Source of the DNA: Brevibacterium marinum
GTDB lineage: Bacteria > Actinomycetota > Actinomycetes > Actinomycetales > Brevibacteriaceae
Direction: 5' to 3'
Assembly: GCF_011927955.1 (NCBI RefSeq)
Contig: NZ_JAATJN010000001.1
Coordinates: 124,001-188,000 of the forward strand
DNA: 64,000 bases
Part shown: positions 45,413-54,412 of the stretch, in pieces
How positions within the stretch are numbered: the stretch's first letter is position 1
Layout: each line of letters starts with the position of its first letter
Position numbers and translations under genes: made by a program
Notes under the pieces: generated by a model
The model's input: only the letters and a program-made list of their open reading frames with translations
Told to the model about the DNA's origin: nothing
The model's database searches: none

Positions 45413-48400
45413 ATGACCACATTGGCTCACAGCTCCAGCTCACCTCGGCGGTCCACGGGGACAGAGACGTCCCTGGCTGATGCCCTCGCCACCGAGCTTC
45501 GGACAGCCGGGGTCAGCGATTTCAGCATCGATGACACCGACCGCGCCGCCTACACCACCGATGCCTCTCTGTTCCGCTTGGTCCCGCAGGTCATCGTGTT
45601 CCCGCATGACGAGTCCGAAGTCTCTCGCACACTGGCGATCGCGCGGCGCCTCGGCGTGCCCATCACCAGCCGAGGGGCGGGAACATCGATAGCCGGCAAC
45701 GCGATCGGCACCGGCATCATCCTCGATTTCTCCCGGCACATGAACGAGGTCATCGGCCTCGACCCCGAGGAACGGTCGGCGTGGGTTCAGGCGGGCTGCA
45801 TCCACGCCCATCTGCAGAAACAGGCCAGACCGCACGGACTGCGCTTCGGGCCGGACCCCTCCACCCACACCCGGTGCACGATCGGCGGCATGATCGGCAA
45901 CAACGCCTGCGGACCACGTGCCCTCGGCTACGGCCGCACCGGCGACAACGTCCTCGCCCTCCAAGTGATGCTCGTCGACGGCACCGTCATCACCCTCGAC
46001 GACGGTGATTCCTCCGAACAGTTCCCGCGCCTGCACGAGCTCGTCGCGAAGGAACTCGGCACGATCCGGACCAACCTCGGCACCTTCTCCCGACAGGTCT
46101 CCGGGTACGGCCTGGAATCCCTGCTGCCGGAGAACGACTTCGACCTCCGCCGCGCCTTCGCCGGCACCGAGGGCACCTGGGGAATCATCCTCGCCGCGAA
46201 GATGCGCCTGGTCAAGGACCCGACCCACACCTCGGCGGTGGTGCTGGGATACGAGGACATGGTCGCGGCCGCCCACGACGCCCCACTGCTGAGGGACTTC
46301 CCGGTCGCTGCCTGCGAAGGGCTCGACTCCCGCATGCTCGACCGCGTCATCGAGACCAAAGGCGCCGAAGCGATCCCCCACTTGCCGGAGGGAGGCGGTT
46401 GGCTCGTCGTCGAGCTCACCGGTGAGGACGAAGCCGAACTCGACGAGGAGACGAAGCGCCTGATCACCGAGTCGAGCGCACAGGATTCCGCGGTCCTCGA
46501 TGCTCCTGCCGCCGCCGAGGTGTGGGCGATCCGCGCCGACGGCGCCGGCCTCGTCTCCCGAACTCCCGACGGGCGCGACGCCCACGCTGGGTGGGAGGAT
46601 TCCGCGGTTCCGGTCGAGCACCTCGGCGACTATCTGCGTGATCTCATGGATCTGCTCACCGAGCACGGGCTGTGGGCTATTCCGTACGGGCACTTCGGTG
46701 ACGGTTGCCTGCACATGCGCGTCGACTTCCCGCTCGAGGATCCGGACGGGCCCGCGGTGATGCGCGAGTTCATGGTCGCGGCCACGAAACTCGTGGCCCG
46801 GTACGGCGGATCGGTCTCTGGCGAGCACGGCGACGGACGGGCGAGGTCCGAGCTGCTGCGCCTCATCTACCCTCCGGCCGTGATCGACCTATTCAGGGAG
46901 GTCAAGGAGCTCTTCGACCCGCAGCATCTGCTCAATCCCGGCGTCATCGTCGACCCCGATGCCCTGAGCGAGTCGCTGCGCCTGACCCAGCTGCCGCTGC
47001 GGCAGGAGCTGCCCGGAACGCTGGCGATGGCCTATGAGGACGAGTCGGCGGGGTTCGCCTCGGCCGTGCATCGCTGCACCGGAATCGGCAAGTGCCGCGC
47101 AGACACCGCCGCCGGTGGCGAGGTGATGTGTCCGTCCTACCAGGCCACTCGCGATGAACGGCATTCGACCCGTGGCCGAGCGCGTGTGCTGCAGGAGATG
47201 GTCTCCGGCGATCTCCTCGACTCCTCCTGGCAGTCGCCCGAGGTCGCCGATGCCCTCGACCTCTGCCTCTCGTGCAAGGCCTGCGGCACCGAGTGCCCGA
47301 CGGGCACGGACATGTCCACGTACAAGGCGGAGGTCCTCTACCAGTCATACCGCGGGAAACTGCGCCCGATGAAGCACTACTCCTTGGGGTTCCTGCCGCA
47401 GCTGGCTCGTGCGATCACTCCCCTGGCGCCCGTGGTCAACCGGGTTTCGGGTCTGCCGGGGCTGACGACCGTGGCCAAGAAGATGGCCGGAATCGACGTC
47501 CGCCGGTCCATCCCCAAGTTCGCCCCGACGACGTTCAGGAAGTGGTGGAAGTCCCTCGCCGAGGCTGGGGCCGGGCCGCGGAGTGGGGCCGGGTCGCGGA
47601 CGGCGGCCGGGTCACGGACGGCGGCCGGGTCGCGGGCAGCGGCCGGGTCGCGGGCAGCGGCCGGGTCGCGGACGGCGAAGACGCGTGAGGTGATTCTGTT
47701 CGCCGATTCGTGGTCGAATCACTTTGCGCCGCGCATCCTCGCCGCCGCTGTCGCCGTGCTCGAACACGCCGGAGTCACGGTCCGCGTCATCGACCAGACC
47801 GTGTGCTGCGGCCTGCCGCTGATCTCGACCGGCCAGCTCGAAGCGGCGAAGGCGAACCTGGGAGCCACGATCTCCGCGCTCGACGCGACCGGGGACGTGC
47901 CCATCATCGGGGTCGAGCCCTCCTGTCTGGCTACGCTCAAGGACGATTCGCTCAAGCTGCTCGCTGACGAGGCTTCGGCACGAGTCGCCGACCGGGTTCA
48001 GACCTTCGCCCAGTACCTGCTCAGCGTGGGCGCCGAACTGCCGTCATTGGACGAGGTCGAGGCGCTCGTGCAACCGCACTGTCATCAGACGGCGATCTTC
48101 GGCAACGCCGCCGACAAGGAGCTGCTGGCCAGAAGCGGTGCCGCCAGTCAGTTCCTGGGCGGCTGCTGCGGTTTGGCCGGGAACTTCGGCGTCGAAGAGG
48201 GCCACTACGAGACCTCGGTCGCCGTGGCAGAGGTGGCTCTGCTGCCGGCGCTGCGCGACCAAGAGGCGCTGAGCAATCGCGCCCCGAACGCGGTTGGAGC
48301 CGGCGGGACTGCGGGGGCCGGCGGGGCTGCGGGGGGCGTGGGAGCTACGGGGACCGGCGGGGCTGCGGGGGCCGGGGAAACCGCCGGCGACGGTGAACGA

Positions 48401-48523
48401 ACCCGGATCGTGCTGGCAGACGGCTACTCCTGTCGCACCCAGATCACCGACCTCAGCAACGCGCAGGGGGTGTCACTGCCGGAGCTGCTGGCCTGGGGGT
48501 GGGGTCTCGAACCCGTCCGATAG
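45413..48523 (+). CDS. Fused FAD-linked oxidase / Fe-S hydroxyacid dehydrogenase (GlcD-GlcF or D-lactate type)
   Basis: 1036 residues. An N-terminal FAD_binding_4 domain (PITSRGAGTSIAGNAIGTG, about 55-240) and FAD-oxidase C domain (YGHFGDGCLHMRVDFP, SGEHGDGRARSELL) are followed by two 4Fe-4S clusters (CTGIGKC...CP and CLSCKACGTECPTG) and two CCG domains (VCCGLPLIST, GGCCGLAGNFG). It oxidises a 2-hydroxyacid such as D-lactate or glycolate and passes electrons to quinone. Two low-complexity segments interrupt the Fe-S part: a GSRTAA repeat (coded by six 18-bp repeats) and a Gly/Ala-rich run near the C terminus. CACAAT eight bases before the ATG may be the -10 of a leaderless message. Confidence 0.9.
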   Translation: MTTLAHSSSSPRRSTGTETSLADALATELRTAGVSDFSIDDTDRAAYTTDASLFRLVPQVIVFPHDESEVSRTLAIARRLGVPITSRGAGTSIAGNAIGTGIILDFSRHMNEVIGLDPEERSAWVQAGCIHAHLQKQARPHGLRFGPDPSTHTRCTIGGMIGNNACGPRALGYGRTGDNVLALQVMLVDGTVITLDDGDSSEQFPRLHELVAKELGTIRTNLGTFSRQVSGYGLESLLPENDFDLRRAFAGTEGTWGIILAAKMRLVKDPTHTSAVVLGYEDMVAAAHDAPLLRDFPVAACEGLDSRMLDRVIETKGAEAIPHLPEGGGWLVVELTGEDEAELDEETKRLITESSAQDSAVLDAPAAAEVWAIRADGAGLVSRTPDGRDAHAGWEDSAVPVEHLGDYLRDLMDLLTEHGLWAIPYGHFGDGCLHMRVDFPLEDPDGPAVMREFMVAATKLVARYGGSVSGEHGDGRARSELLRLIYPPAVIDLFREVKELFDPQHLLNPGVIVDPDALSESLRLTQLPLRQELPGTLAMAYEDESAGFASAVHRCTGIGKCRADTAAGGEVMCPSYQATRDERHSTRGRARVLQEMVSGDLLDSSWQSPEVADALDLCLSCKACGTECPTGTDMSTYKAEVLYQSYRGKLRPMKHYSLGFLPQLARAITPLAPVVNRVSGLPGLTTVAKKMAGIDVRRSIPKFAPTTFRKWWKSLAEAGAGPRSGAGSRTAAGSRTAAGSRAAAGSRAAAGSRTAKTREVILFADSWSNHFAPRILAAAVAVLEHAGVTVRVIDQTVCCGLPLISTGQLEAAKANLGATISALDATGDVPIIGVEPSCLATLKDDSLKLLADEASARVADRVQTFAQYLLSVGAELPSLDEVEALVQPHCHQTAIFGNAADKELLARSGAASQFLGGCCGLAGNFGVEEGHYETSVAVAEVALLPALRDQEALSNRAPNAVGAGGTAGAGGAAGGVGATGTGGAAGAGETAGDGERTRIVLADGYSCRTQITDLSNAQGVSLPELLAWGWGLEPVR
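47567..47674. repeat. 18-bp tandem repeat, six copies, inside the FAD/Fe-S gene
   Basis: Unit GCGGCCGGGTCGCGGACG with single-base variants; in frame, coding AAGSRT-type hexapeptides between the Fe-S and CCG domains. Confidence 0.9.
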
Positions 48524-48577
48524 GCCGCGGCAGTCGCTGACCCAGCCGCTGGGCGGATCAGCCCGCGAGGTTCGAGG

Positions 48578-48967
48578 TCAGGCCTTGGCGGTGAGGACCG
48601 GGACCTCGGCCTCGAGCAGGATGCGCTGTGCCTGTGAGCCGAGGATGAACTTGCCGATCGCCGAACGTTTGCGCAGTCCGATGACGATGAGCTGCGCCTC
48701 GTGTTCTTCCACGAGTTCGTTCAGCGTTCCCGGCAGATCGTCTTCGTGGTCGGGTTGGAGCACCTCGACCTCGACCTCGGACTCCTTGCCGAGTGAGACG
48801 ATGCGGTCGATGACGTCCTGGTCGATCTCGGTCGGTGTTCCACTGGCTCCGCGTCGTTGGGAGTTGATCACGACTGCGTTGCTCGACCGAAGTTTGGCTT
48901 CTGCGAAGCCCGCGCGCAGAGCCGCCTCACCCTCAGGAGCAGGAAGATAGCCAATGAGAATCGTCAT
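48578..48967 (-). CDS. Universal stress protein (UspA family)
   Basis: 129 residues, one domain. The C-terminal ATP-site pattern is present as GLRKRSAIGKFILGSQAQRI (G-2x-G-9x-G-S type) and the N-terminal strand TILIGYLPAPEGEAAL fits. It likely binds ATP and acts in stress or dormancy responses. Convergent with the preceding gene. Confidence 0.88.
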   Translation of the reverse strand: MTILIGYLPAPEGEAALRAGFAEAKLRSSNAVVINSQRRGASGTPTEIDQDVIDRIVSLGKESEVEVEVLQPDHEDDLPGTLNELVEEHEAQLIVIGLRKRSAIGKFILGSQAQRILLEAEVPVLTAKA

Positions 48968-49058
48968 ATCGACCAGTATATTGGCTCCGCCCTGATTCGT
49001 TCATTCCCGTATCACCGTGAGGACACCTCGCTGTCACCGCCGACCATCGGATACCTCG

Positions 49059-49098
49059 ACCTGCAATAGCGCGCCGCCTGCAGGGTGCTATTGCAGGT
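49059..49098. terminator. 12-bp inverted repeat after the WYL regulator gene
   Basis: ACCTGCAATAGC (49059-49070) and GCTATTGCAGGT (49087-49098), perfect, 16-base loop. It lies 28 bases past the regulator stop on the minus strand. Confidence 0.7.
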
Positions 49099-49126
49099 TC
49101 GGGTGGTCGGAAGCACACGGTGCTGC

Positions 49127-50104
49127 TCAGCCCGAACGACTTGTGCCGGATCTGCTCACCCGAGCCGCTCGCGCACCGAGATCGTGCAGTGCATCCAACA
49201 GCGCCGGCGGTTCGATGACACGGAAACTGACGGGAGTCGCCGCTGTGATCACGGCCGCCCAGGTCAGATCCTCGACTCCGAATTCGACGCGCGCGCCGTC
49301 GTCGGTCGCAGTGATCGTGGCCGCCCTCGTCGGAAACCACGCTTCGGCCTCGGCTGCCGAAGCGTCGACGTCCAGGATCACAGTGTGGCGGTACGCATGG
49401 GTGGTGACGGCGGAACTCACAGCAGCCTCGGCGTCGGGATGGTCCCTGGGAGCGAAAGCGAACGTCGTTTCGTGAACCTCGCTCATCCGATCGAGGCGGA
49501 AGACCCGCCAATCGGCGCGGGTGAGATCCCAGGCGTAGAGATACCAGTGCGCGCCGAGGACGACCATCCGCACGGGCTCGACTCGGCGCTCCATCGCCTG
49601 GGAACCGGCCGACTTACGTTTCACGTGGGTGAAGGTGAGGACGCTGCGGGACGCGATCGCCGAGGCGGTCGTCATCACCGCTGTCATGTCGACTCCGGGT
49701 TCGTGACCGGGGAGAACGGAGACTGCCGTGCTGATGTTCCTGATCGTCTCGCGCATCGCGGGTGGGAGCATGCCCTGCAACTTCGCCGTAGCCGAATCGG
49801 CGTTCGAGGTGCCCAGACCAGCACCGTTGAGCAGCGCCAGGCCGACGGCCGTCGCCAGTGCTTCGCCGGTTTCCAGCTGCAGTGGCGGCAGAACGGTGTG
49901 CGACTGGGCACGGTAGCCGCCGAGGACGCCCGGGACGGACTCGATGACATAACCGAGCTGACGCAGACTCGTCATGTCTCGGCGAATGGAGCGAGGAGTG
50001 ACACCGAAGTGTGCGGCCAGTTCGGTCGCGGTACGGGTCCGTCCGGTGGCGAGCATCCCCAACAGCGACAGCAGACGGGACTCGGCGGTCATCGTCGACC
50101 CCAT
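49127..50104 (-). CDS. WYL-domain transcriptional regulator (YafY type)
   Basis: 325 residues. N-terminal HTH_11 winged helix (ELAAHFGVTPRSIRRDMTSL, GYVIESVPGVLGGYRA), then a WYL ligand domain (PVRMVVLGAHWYLYAWDLTR, WRVFRLDRMSEV) and a WCX C-terminal part. The start at 50104 is set by GGGGAGGG directly upstream. Divergent from a DinB-family gene with a perfect palindrome between them, so it probably regulates that gene and itself. Confidence 0.9.
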   Translation of the reverse strand: MGSTMTAESRLLSLLGMLATGRTRTATELAAHFGVTPRSIRRDMTSLRQLGYVIESVPGVLGGYRAQSHTVLPPLQLETGEALATAVGLALLNGAGLGTSNADSATAKLQGMLPPAMRETIRNISTAVSVLPGHEPGVDMTAVMTTASAIASRSVLTFTHVKRKSAGSQAMERRVEPVRMVVLGAHWYLYAWDLTRADWRVFRLDRMSEVHETTFAFAPRDHPDAEAAVSSAVTTHAYRHTVILDVDASAAEAEAWFPTRAATITATDDGARVEFGVEDLTWAAVITAATPVSFRVIEPPALLDALHDLGARAARVSRSGTSRSG

Positions 50105-50137
50105 GGTCCCTCCCCGAATCCGATCGACAGTTCTGCC

Positions 50138-50162
50138 ATTGAGGACAGTATATGTCCTCAAT
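50138..50162. promoter_or_regulatory. Perfect palindrome, operator candidate for the WYL regulator
   Basis: ATTGAGGACA (50138-50147), five-base spacer GTATA, TGTCCTCAAT (50153-50162). It sits between the divergent regulator and DinB gene starts, 34 and 64 bases away. The core GGACA-N5-TGTCC has the size of an operator for a dimeric regulator. Confidence 0.75.
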
Positions 50163-50225
50163 CGCTTGGAGACTTGTGTCGAAGATCCGGAACACCGGGT
50201 CGGCAGCTCACGATCAGGAGAGATC

Positions 50226-50822
50226 ATGCCCTTCTTCACCCCGTCCGTCACGACCGAATCCGACGCCCTGTTCTCCTACCTCCGACAGCAGTGCACCCAG
50301 CTCAAGCTCACCGCCCTTGGGCTCACCGGTGAGCAGGCCCGCAGCACACCGACGGCGAGCGCGCTGAGCATCTCCGGCCTCGTGGCCCACGCCGCGCAGG
50401 TTCTCAACGGTTGGCTGCAGCAGGTGAAGGACCCAGCACGCCATATCGATGAGGAGGAGTATCCGACGATCAATGACAGACTCGGCCTCAACGGAATGTT
50501 CGACGGATCCGGCCTCCCCGACCTTGATATCGCCGACGTGGTTGCGATCTTCGAGACGAGCATCGACGAAATCGAGGTGGCTCGTCGAGCTGTCGAGGAG
50601 AAGGGAACAGACCTCGGCGTCGTGGTGCCGATGCCGGGGAACCCGTGGATGCCCAAGGACTTCGTCATGAACGTCCGCTGGATCCTGTGCCACCTCAACA
50701 CCGAGATCGCTCGCCACGCCGGACATGCGGACATCATCCGCGAATCCATCGACGGCGCGATCGCCTACCAGCTCAACGCGCGGGCCGACGGTGAGCCCTG
50801 GCCACCGGAAGGCAGGGCGTGA
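50226..50822 (+). CDS. DinB/DUF664-family protein
   Basis: 198 residues. Four-helix-bundle pattern with metal-binding His candidates in ISGLVAHAAQVLNGWLQQ and VRWILCHLNTEIARHAGHAD, typical of the DinB/mycothiol-transferase superfamily, which includes thiol-dependent transferases. CAGGAGAG precedes the ATG. The stop codon lies inside the first unit of a 12-bp tandem repeat. Confidence 0.85.
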   Translation: MPFFTPSVTTESDALFSYLRQQCTQLKLTALGLTGEQARSTPTASALSISGLVAHAAQVLNGWLQQVKDPARHIDEEEYPTINDRLGLNGMFDGSGLPDLDIADVVAIFETSIDEIEVARRAVEEKGTDLGVVVPMPGNPWMPKDFVMNVRWILCHLNTEIARHAGHADIIRESIDGAIAYQLNARADGEPWPPEGRA

Positions 50823-50912
50823 AGGACGGCGTGATGGACGGCGTGATGGACGGCGTGAAGGACGGCGCGATGGACGGCGCGATGGACGGCGTGATGGACG
50901 GCGTGAAGGATG
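50817..50912. repeat. 12-bp tandem repeat, eight copies
   Basis: Unit GCGTGATGGACG, with T/C and AT/AA variants. It begins at the last codons of the DinB gene; the first TGA is the gene's stop. A single frameshift would extend the protein by an Arg/Gly/Asp repeat, which may be how repeat tails arise in this genome. Confidence 0.92.
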
Positions 50913-50955
50913 GAGTCTGAGCACTCACACACTCGGGGCACTCAGGTCGACACAG

Positions 50956-51015
50956 AGCTACCCGAATGTCAGCGAGCAACCCTTCGTGGGGTTGCCCACT
51001 GACATTCGGGTAGCT
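50956..51015. terminator. Compound 17-bp inverted repeat between DinB and malate synthase genes
   Basis: Outer arms AGCTACCCGAATGTCAG (50956-50972) and CTGACATTCGGGTAGCT (50999-51015), perfect; inner arms GCAACCC and GGGTTGC. Placed between two convergent genes, so it is likely bidirectional. Confidence 0.82.
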
Positions 51016-51027
51016 GCTGGTCGAGAG

Positions 51028-52632
51028 TCAGGCCGCGAACACGGCTCCCTTCGCCACCCTGTCAACCAGATGCTCGGTGTAGGCGGGCATCGTGAGGAAT
51101 TCAGGGAAGTCTTCGCCGAGCGCGCTCTTGCGGAAGATCTCAACCGCCTCGGTGTAATGGTCGGCGGGGTGACGGTCGATGACCGCGAGCTCCTCGCCCA
51201 TGTACCGCTCCACCAGGTCGCGGGTGAGCTGCTTGCCGTTGTCCAAGGTCACCGAGTGGCGGATCCACTGCCAGATCTGGGACCGGGAGATCTCTGCGGT
51301 CGATGCGTCCTCGAGCAGGTTCTCGAGTGCCACGTTGCCGTTGCCTCCCAACCATTCGTTCATGTAGCCGATGGCCACGCGGATGTTGAGGCGAACCCCC
51401 GCCTCGGTGACGGTGGTGTCGAGTCCGGACACGTCGAGCATGTGCTCGGCACAGGCGTGGGCATCGACCCGGCGATTGTCGAGCTGATTCGGCTTGTCAC
51501 CGAGTGCCGCGTCGAAGACCTCCAGAGCGTCGTCGACCAGGCCGGGCTCGGCCACCCAGGTGCCGTCGAATCCGCGCGAGGCTTCGCGAGCCTTGTCTTC
51601 GCGCATCATCGCAATCTCCGAGGCGACGAACTCCTTGTCCGGGTGCGTGGTCATGAGGTTGCTCATAGTCCCGATCGCGTGGGCACCGCGGCGGTGGCAG
51701 GTCGAGACGAGCCGGTCGGCGAACGCCTGCAGGAGCGGCAGCCCCATCGTCAGGTGCTCACGGTCGGGCAGCACCCACTGCGGGGAGTTGCGGAAGTTCT
51801 TCACGAGCGAGAAGAGGTAGTCCCAGCCCGCTGCGTTGAGGCCGGCGCAGTGGTCGCGCAGCTCCCAGAGGATCTCCTCCATCTGGAACACAGCGGTGAT
51901 CGTCTCGATGTGAGCGGTTGCGCGGATGGTTCCCTGCGGGATGCCCAGGTAGTCCTGGGAGAAGACGAAGATCTCGTTCCACAGACGGGCCTCGCGGAAG
52001 GACTCCAGCTTCGGCAGGTAGAAGTACGGTCCCGAGCCGTTGTCGATCAGTCGACGCGCATTGTGGAAGAAGTAGAGGCCGAAGTCGACCATGGCGCCGG
52101 AGGTCTCCGATTCGCGGCCTCCGTCGTCGACGTGGATCAGGTGCTTCTCCGGCAGGTGCCAACCGCGGGGGCGGAGGCCGATCGTGGGCTGGACACGGTT
52201 GTTCACGCCCGGCAAGTTGCCTCGGATCGCGTTGAACAGGTTGAGCTGTCCGCCGATGACATTGGCCCAGGTCGGGCTGGTGGCATCCTCGAGGTCGGCG
52301 AGCCACACCTTCGCACGTGAGTTCAGCGCCGCGATGACCTCGGGCTCGGTGACGGGGCCGGTCAGCTCGACGCGGCGGTCTTCGAGGCCGGGAGCTCCGG
52401 TCGCGCCGGCGACGCTCCAGCTGGTGTCGGCGCGGATGCCTGCGGTGTCCGGGGTGAACCGAGGGAATGTGCCGTTCCTGATGCTTTCAGCCTGACGCCC
52501 GCGGACACCGAGCAGCTTGCCCAGACGGTCGCTGAAGCGATCGTGGAGTGCCGCGATGAAGTTGAGGGCGGACTCCGAGAGGATCGTGTCGAAGCCGGGT
52601 TCGATGGGGGCGTTGATCGTGATGCGAGACAT
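51028..52632 (-). CDS. aceB: Malate synthase A
   Basis: 534 residues, the size of the A isoform. Condenses acetyl-CoA with glyoxylate to malate. Signatures: KVWLADLEDATSPTWANVIG, PTIGLRPRGWHLPEKH, the catalytic-loop TIRATAHIETITAVFQMEEI, and the C-terminal LGGNGNVALENLLEDASTAE. Start at 52632 with GAGGAGA upstream. Same strand as aceA, 291 bases away, with aceA's hairpin between. Confidence 0.95.
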   Translation of the reverse strand: MSRITINAPIEPGFDTILSESALNFIAALHDRFSDRLGKLLGVRGRQAESIRNGTFPRFTPDTAGIRADTSWSVAGATGAPGLEDRRVELTGPVTEPEVIAALNSRAKVWLADLEDATSPTWANVIGGQLNLFNAIRGNLPGVNNRVQPTIGLRPRGWHLPEKHLIHVDDGGRESETSGAMVDFGLYFFHNARRLIDNGSGPYFYLPKLESFREARLWNEIFVFSQDYLGIPQGTIRATAHIETITAVFQMEEILWELRDHCAGLNAAGWDYLFSLVKNFRNSPQWVLPDREHLTMGLPLLQAFADRLVSTCHRRGAHAIGTMSNLMTTHPDKEFVASEIAMMREDKAREASRGFDGTWVAEPGLVDDALEVFDAALGDKPNQLDNRRVDAHACAEHMLDVSGLDTTVTEAGVRLNIRVAIGYMNEWLGGNGNVALENLLEDASTAEISRSQIWQWIRHSVTLDNGKQLTRDLVERYMGEELAVIDRHPADHYTEAVEIFRKSALGEDFPEFLTMPAYTEHLVDRVAKGAVFAA

Positions 52633-52679
52633 GGGGCTTCTCCTCACCCGTCGGAATGTGTGCTGCTGATGTGCATTGC

Positions 52680-52812
52680 GATGGTGCTGTGCTGGTGCTA
52701 GTGATGGTGCGGTTGTGTGCTGGTGCTGCGGTTCTTCGGTGGTGCCGATGTCGCCGAGGTTGGCGTCGGCGTGTCGATGTCGCCGAGGTTGTCGTCGGTG
52801 TGTGATGTGCGG
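52680..52812. repeat. Imperfect short repeats between aceA and aceB
   Basis: GATGGTGCTGTGCTGGTGCT-type and GATGTCGCCGAGGTTG-type units repeated two to three times. Noncoding; this is the upstream region of aceB, where a promoter is expected. Confidence 0.6.
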
Positions 52813-52820
52813 ATGTGCCG

Positions 52821-52867
52821 GCGCGGATCAACAGTGCAAACCCCGTGAAAACACTGTCGATCCGCGC
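52821..52867 (-). terminator. Hairpin after isocitrate lyase
   Basis: GCGCGGATCAACAGTG (52821-52836) and CACTGTCGATCCGCGC (52852-52867), one mismatch. It is about 57 bases past the aceA stop. Confidence 0.7.
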
Positions 52868-52923
52868 CGAGTCCTGAGTGCCCTGTCGGGCATTGGGCTC
52901 GGTGACCGCGGGTCACCGAAGGA

Positions 52924-54234
52924 TCAGCTGAACTGAGCGGTTTCGGTCGAACCGGTCAGAGCGGTCGTCGAGCTGTCCGGGTTCAGCGCCGTCGAGACCA
53001 GATCGAAGTATCCGGTTCCGACCTCGCGCTGGTGCTTGGTCGCGGTATAGCCGCGCTCTTCGGCAGCGAACTCGCGTTCCTGCAGATCGACGTAGGCCTT
53101 CATCTGTTCGCGAGCGTAGCCGTAAGCCAGATCGAACATCGAGTAGTTGAGCGCGTGGAAGCCGGCCAGGGTGATGAACTGGAACTTGTAGCCCATGGCT
53201 CCCAGCTCGCGCTGGAACTTCGCGATGGTGGCATCGTCGAGGTGCTTGCGCCAGTTGAACGACGGTGAGCAGTTGTAGGCCAGCTTCTGGTCCGGGTACT
53301 CCGCGTGGATCGCATCCGCGAACTGCTTGGCGGCCTCGAGGTCAGGTGTGGAGGTCTCCATCCACAGCAGATCCGAGTAGGGAGCGAAGGACAGTCCGCG
53401 GGCGATGCCTGCTTCGATGCCGTTCCTGATCTTGTAGTAGCCCTCGGCGGTGCGTTCACCGGTGACGAAGCGCTGATCGCGCTCGTCGATGTCCGAGGTC
53501 ATGAGTGTCGCTGCCTCAGCATCCGTGCGGGCGATGACGAGGCTGGGCACGTTCTCGACGTCGGCGGCCAGGCGAGCCGCGTTGAGGGTGCGGATGTGCT
53601 GCGAGGTCGGAACGAGAACCTTGCCGCCGAGGTGGCCGCACTTCTTCTCGGAACCGAGCTGATCCTCGAAGTGCACACCGGCAGCGCCGGAGGAGATCAT
53701 CGAGCGCATGAGTTCGTAGACGTTGAGCGCGCCGCCGAAGCCCGCCTCGGCGTCGGCAACGATCGGAGCGAACCAGTCGTCGACGTTCTTCTGACCTTCC
53801 GAGGTCTCGATCTGATCGGCGCGCATGAGCGCATTGTTGATCCGACGCACGACCTGCGGCACCGAGTTGGCCGGGTAGATCGACTGATCGGGGTAGGTCT
53901 GCCCGGCGGCATTCGCATCGGCGGCGACCTGCCAACCGGAGAGGTAGATGGCGTTGAGGCCGGCCTTGACCTGCTCAACGGCCTGGTTGCCGGTCAGCGC
54001 ACCGAGTGCGTTGACGTACTCGCCGGACTTGATGTCGCTGGAGGAGACCTGGTCCCAGAGGCGCTCGGCGCCGTGGCGAGCCAGCGTGTGCTCCTCGATC
54101 AGCGAACCGCGCAGTTTGACGACGTCCTCGGGCTCGTAGTCACGAGCGATGCCCGACCAGCGGGCGTTGGTCGCCCAGTCGCGGCGGATGGACTCAGCAT
54201 CGTGCAGGTTGCTCTGCGTGGTGTTCTCAGTCAT
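52924..54234 (-). CDS. aceA: Isocitrate lyase
   Basis: 436 residues. Splits isocitrate into glyoxylate and succinate. Active-site Cys199 in [16 protein letters not shown], with [27 protein letters not shown] and [24 protein letters not shown] precedes the ATG. Forms the glyoxylate shunt with aceB and is divergent from a RamB-like regulator, an arrangement known from corynebacteria and mycobacteria. Confidence 0.97.
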   Translation of the reverse strand: MTENTTQSNLHDAESIRRDWATNARWSGIARDYEPEDVVKLRGSLIEEHTLARHGAERLWDQVSSSDIKSGEYVNALGALTGNQAVEQVKAGLNAIYLSGWQVAADANAAGQTYPDQSIYPANSVPQVVRRINNALMRADQIETSEGQKNVDDWFAPIVADAEAGFGGALNVYELMRSMISSGAAGVHFEDQLGSEKKCGHLGGKVLVPTSQHIRTLNAARLAADVENVPSLVIARTDAEAATLMTSDIDERDQRFVTGERTAEGYYKIRNGIEAGIARGLSFAPYSDLLWMETSTPDLEAAKQFADAIHAEYPDQKLAYNCSPSFNWRKHLDDATIAKFQRELGAMGYKFQFITLAGFHALNYSMFDLAYGYAREQMKAYVDLQEREFAAEERGYTATKHQREVGTGYFDLVSTALNPDSSTTALTGSTETAQFS

Positions 54235-54412
54235 TGTTCCTTCACTCCTAGTCGTTCGGGGTTGGTGAGTTCAGTCTGCCGCGAGCGCAAGGGGCTCGAT
54301 AGAGGTTTTCGGCAGGAATAATCGCTACTATTCTGGTTTTGGAAATATCGCGCTTCTGTCATACTGGTTCTCATCGCATGTGAACCAGCGCACAGCATCG
54401 ATGGGAGCCGCT

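Noticed and set aside
45413..48523. Two separate genes (glcD and glcF) joined by error
   Set aside because: The frame is continuous, with the Fe-S domain following directly; single-chain fusions of this type are known in actinobacteria.
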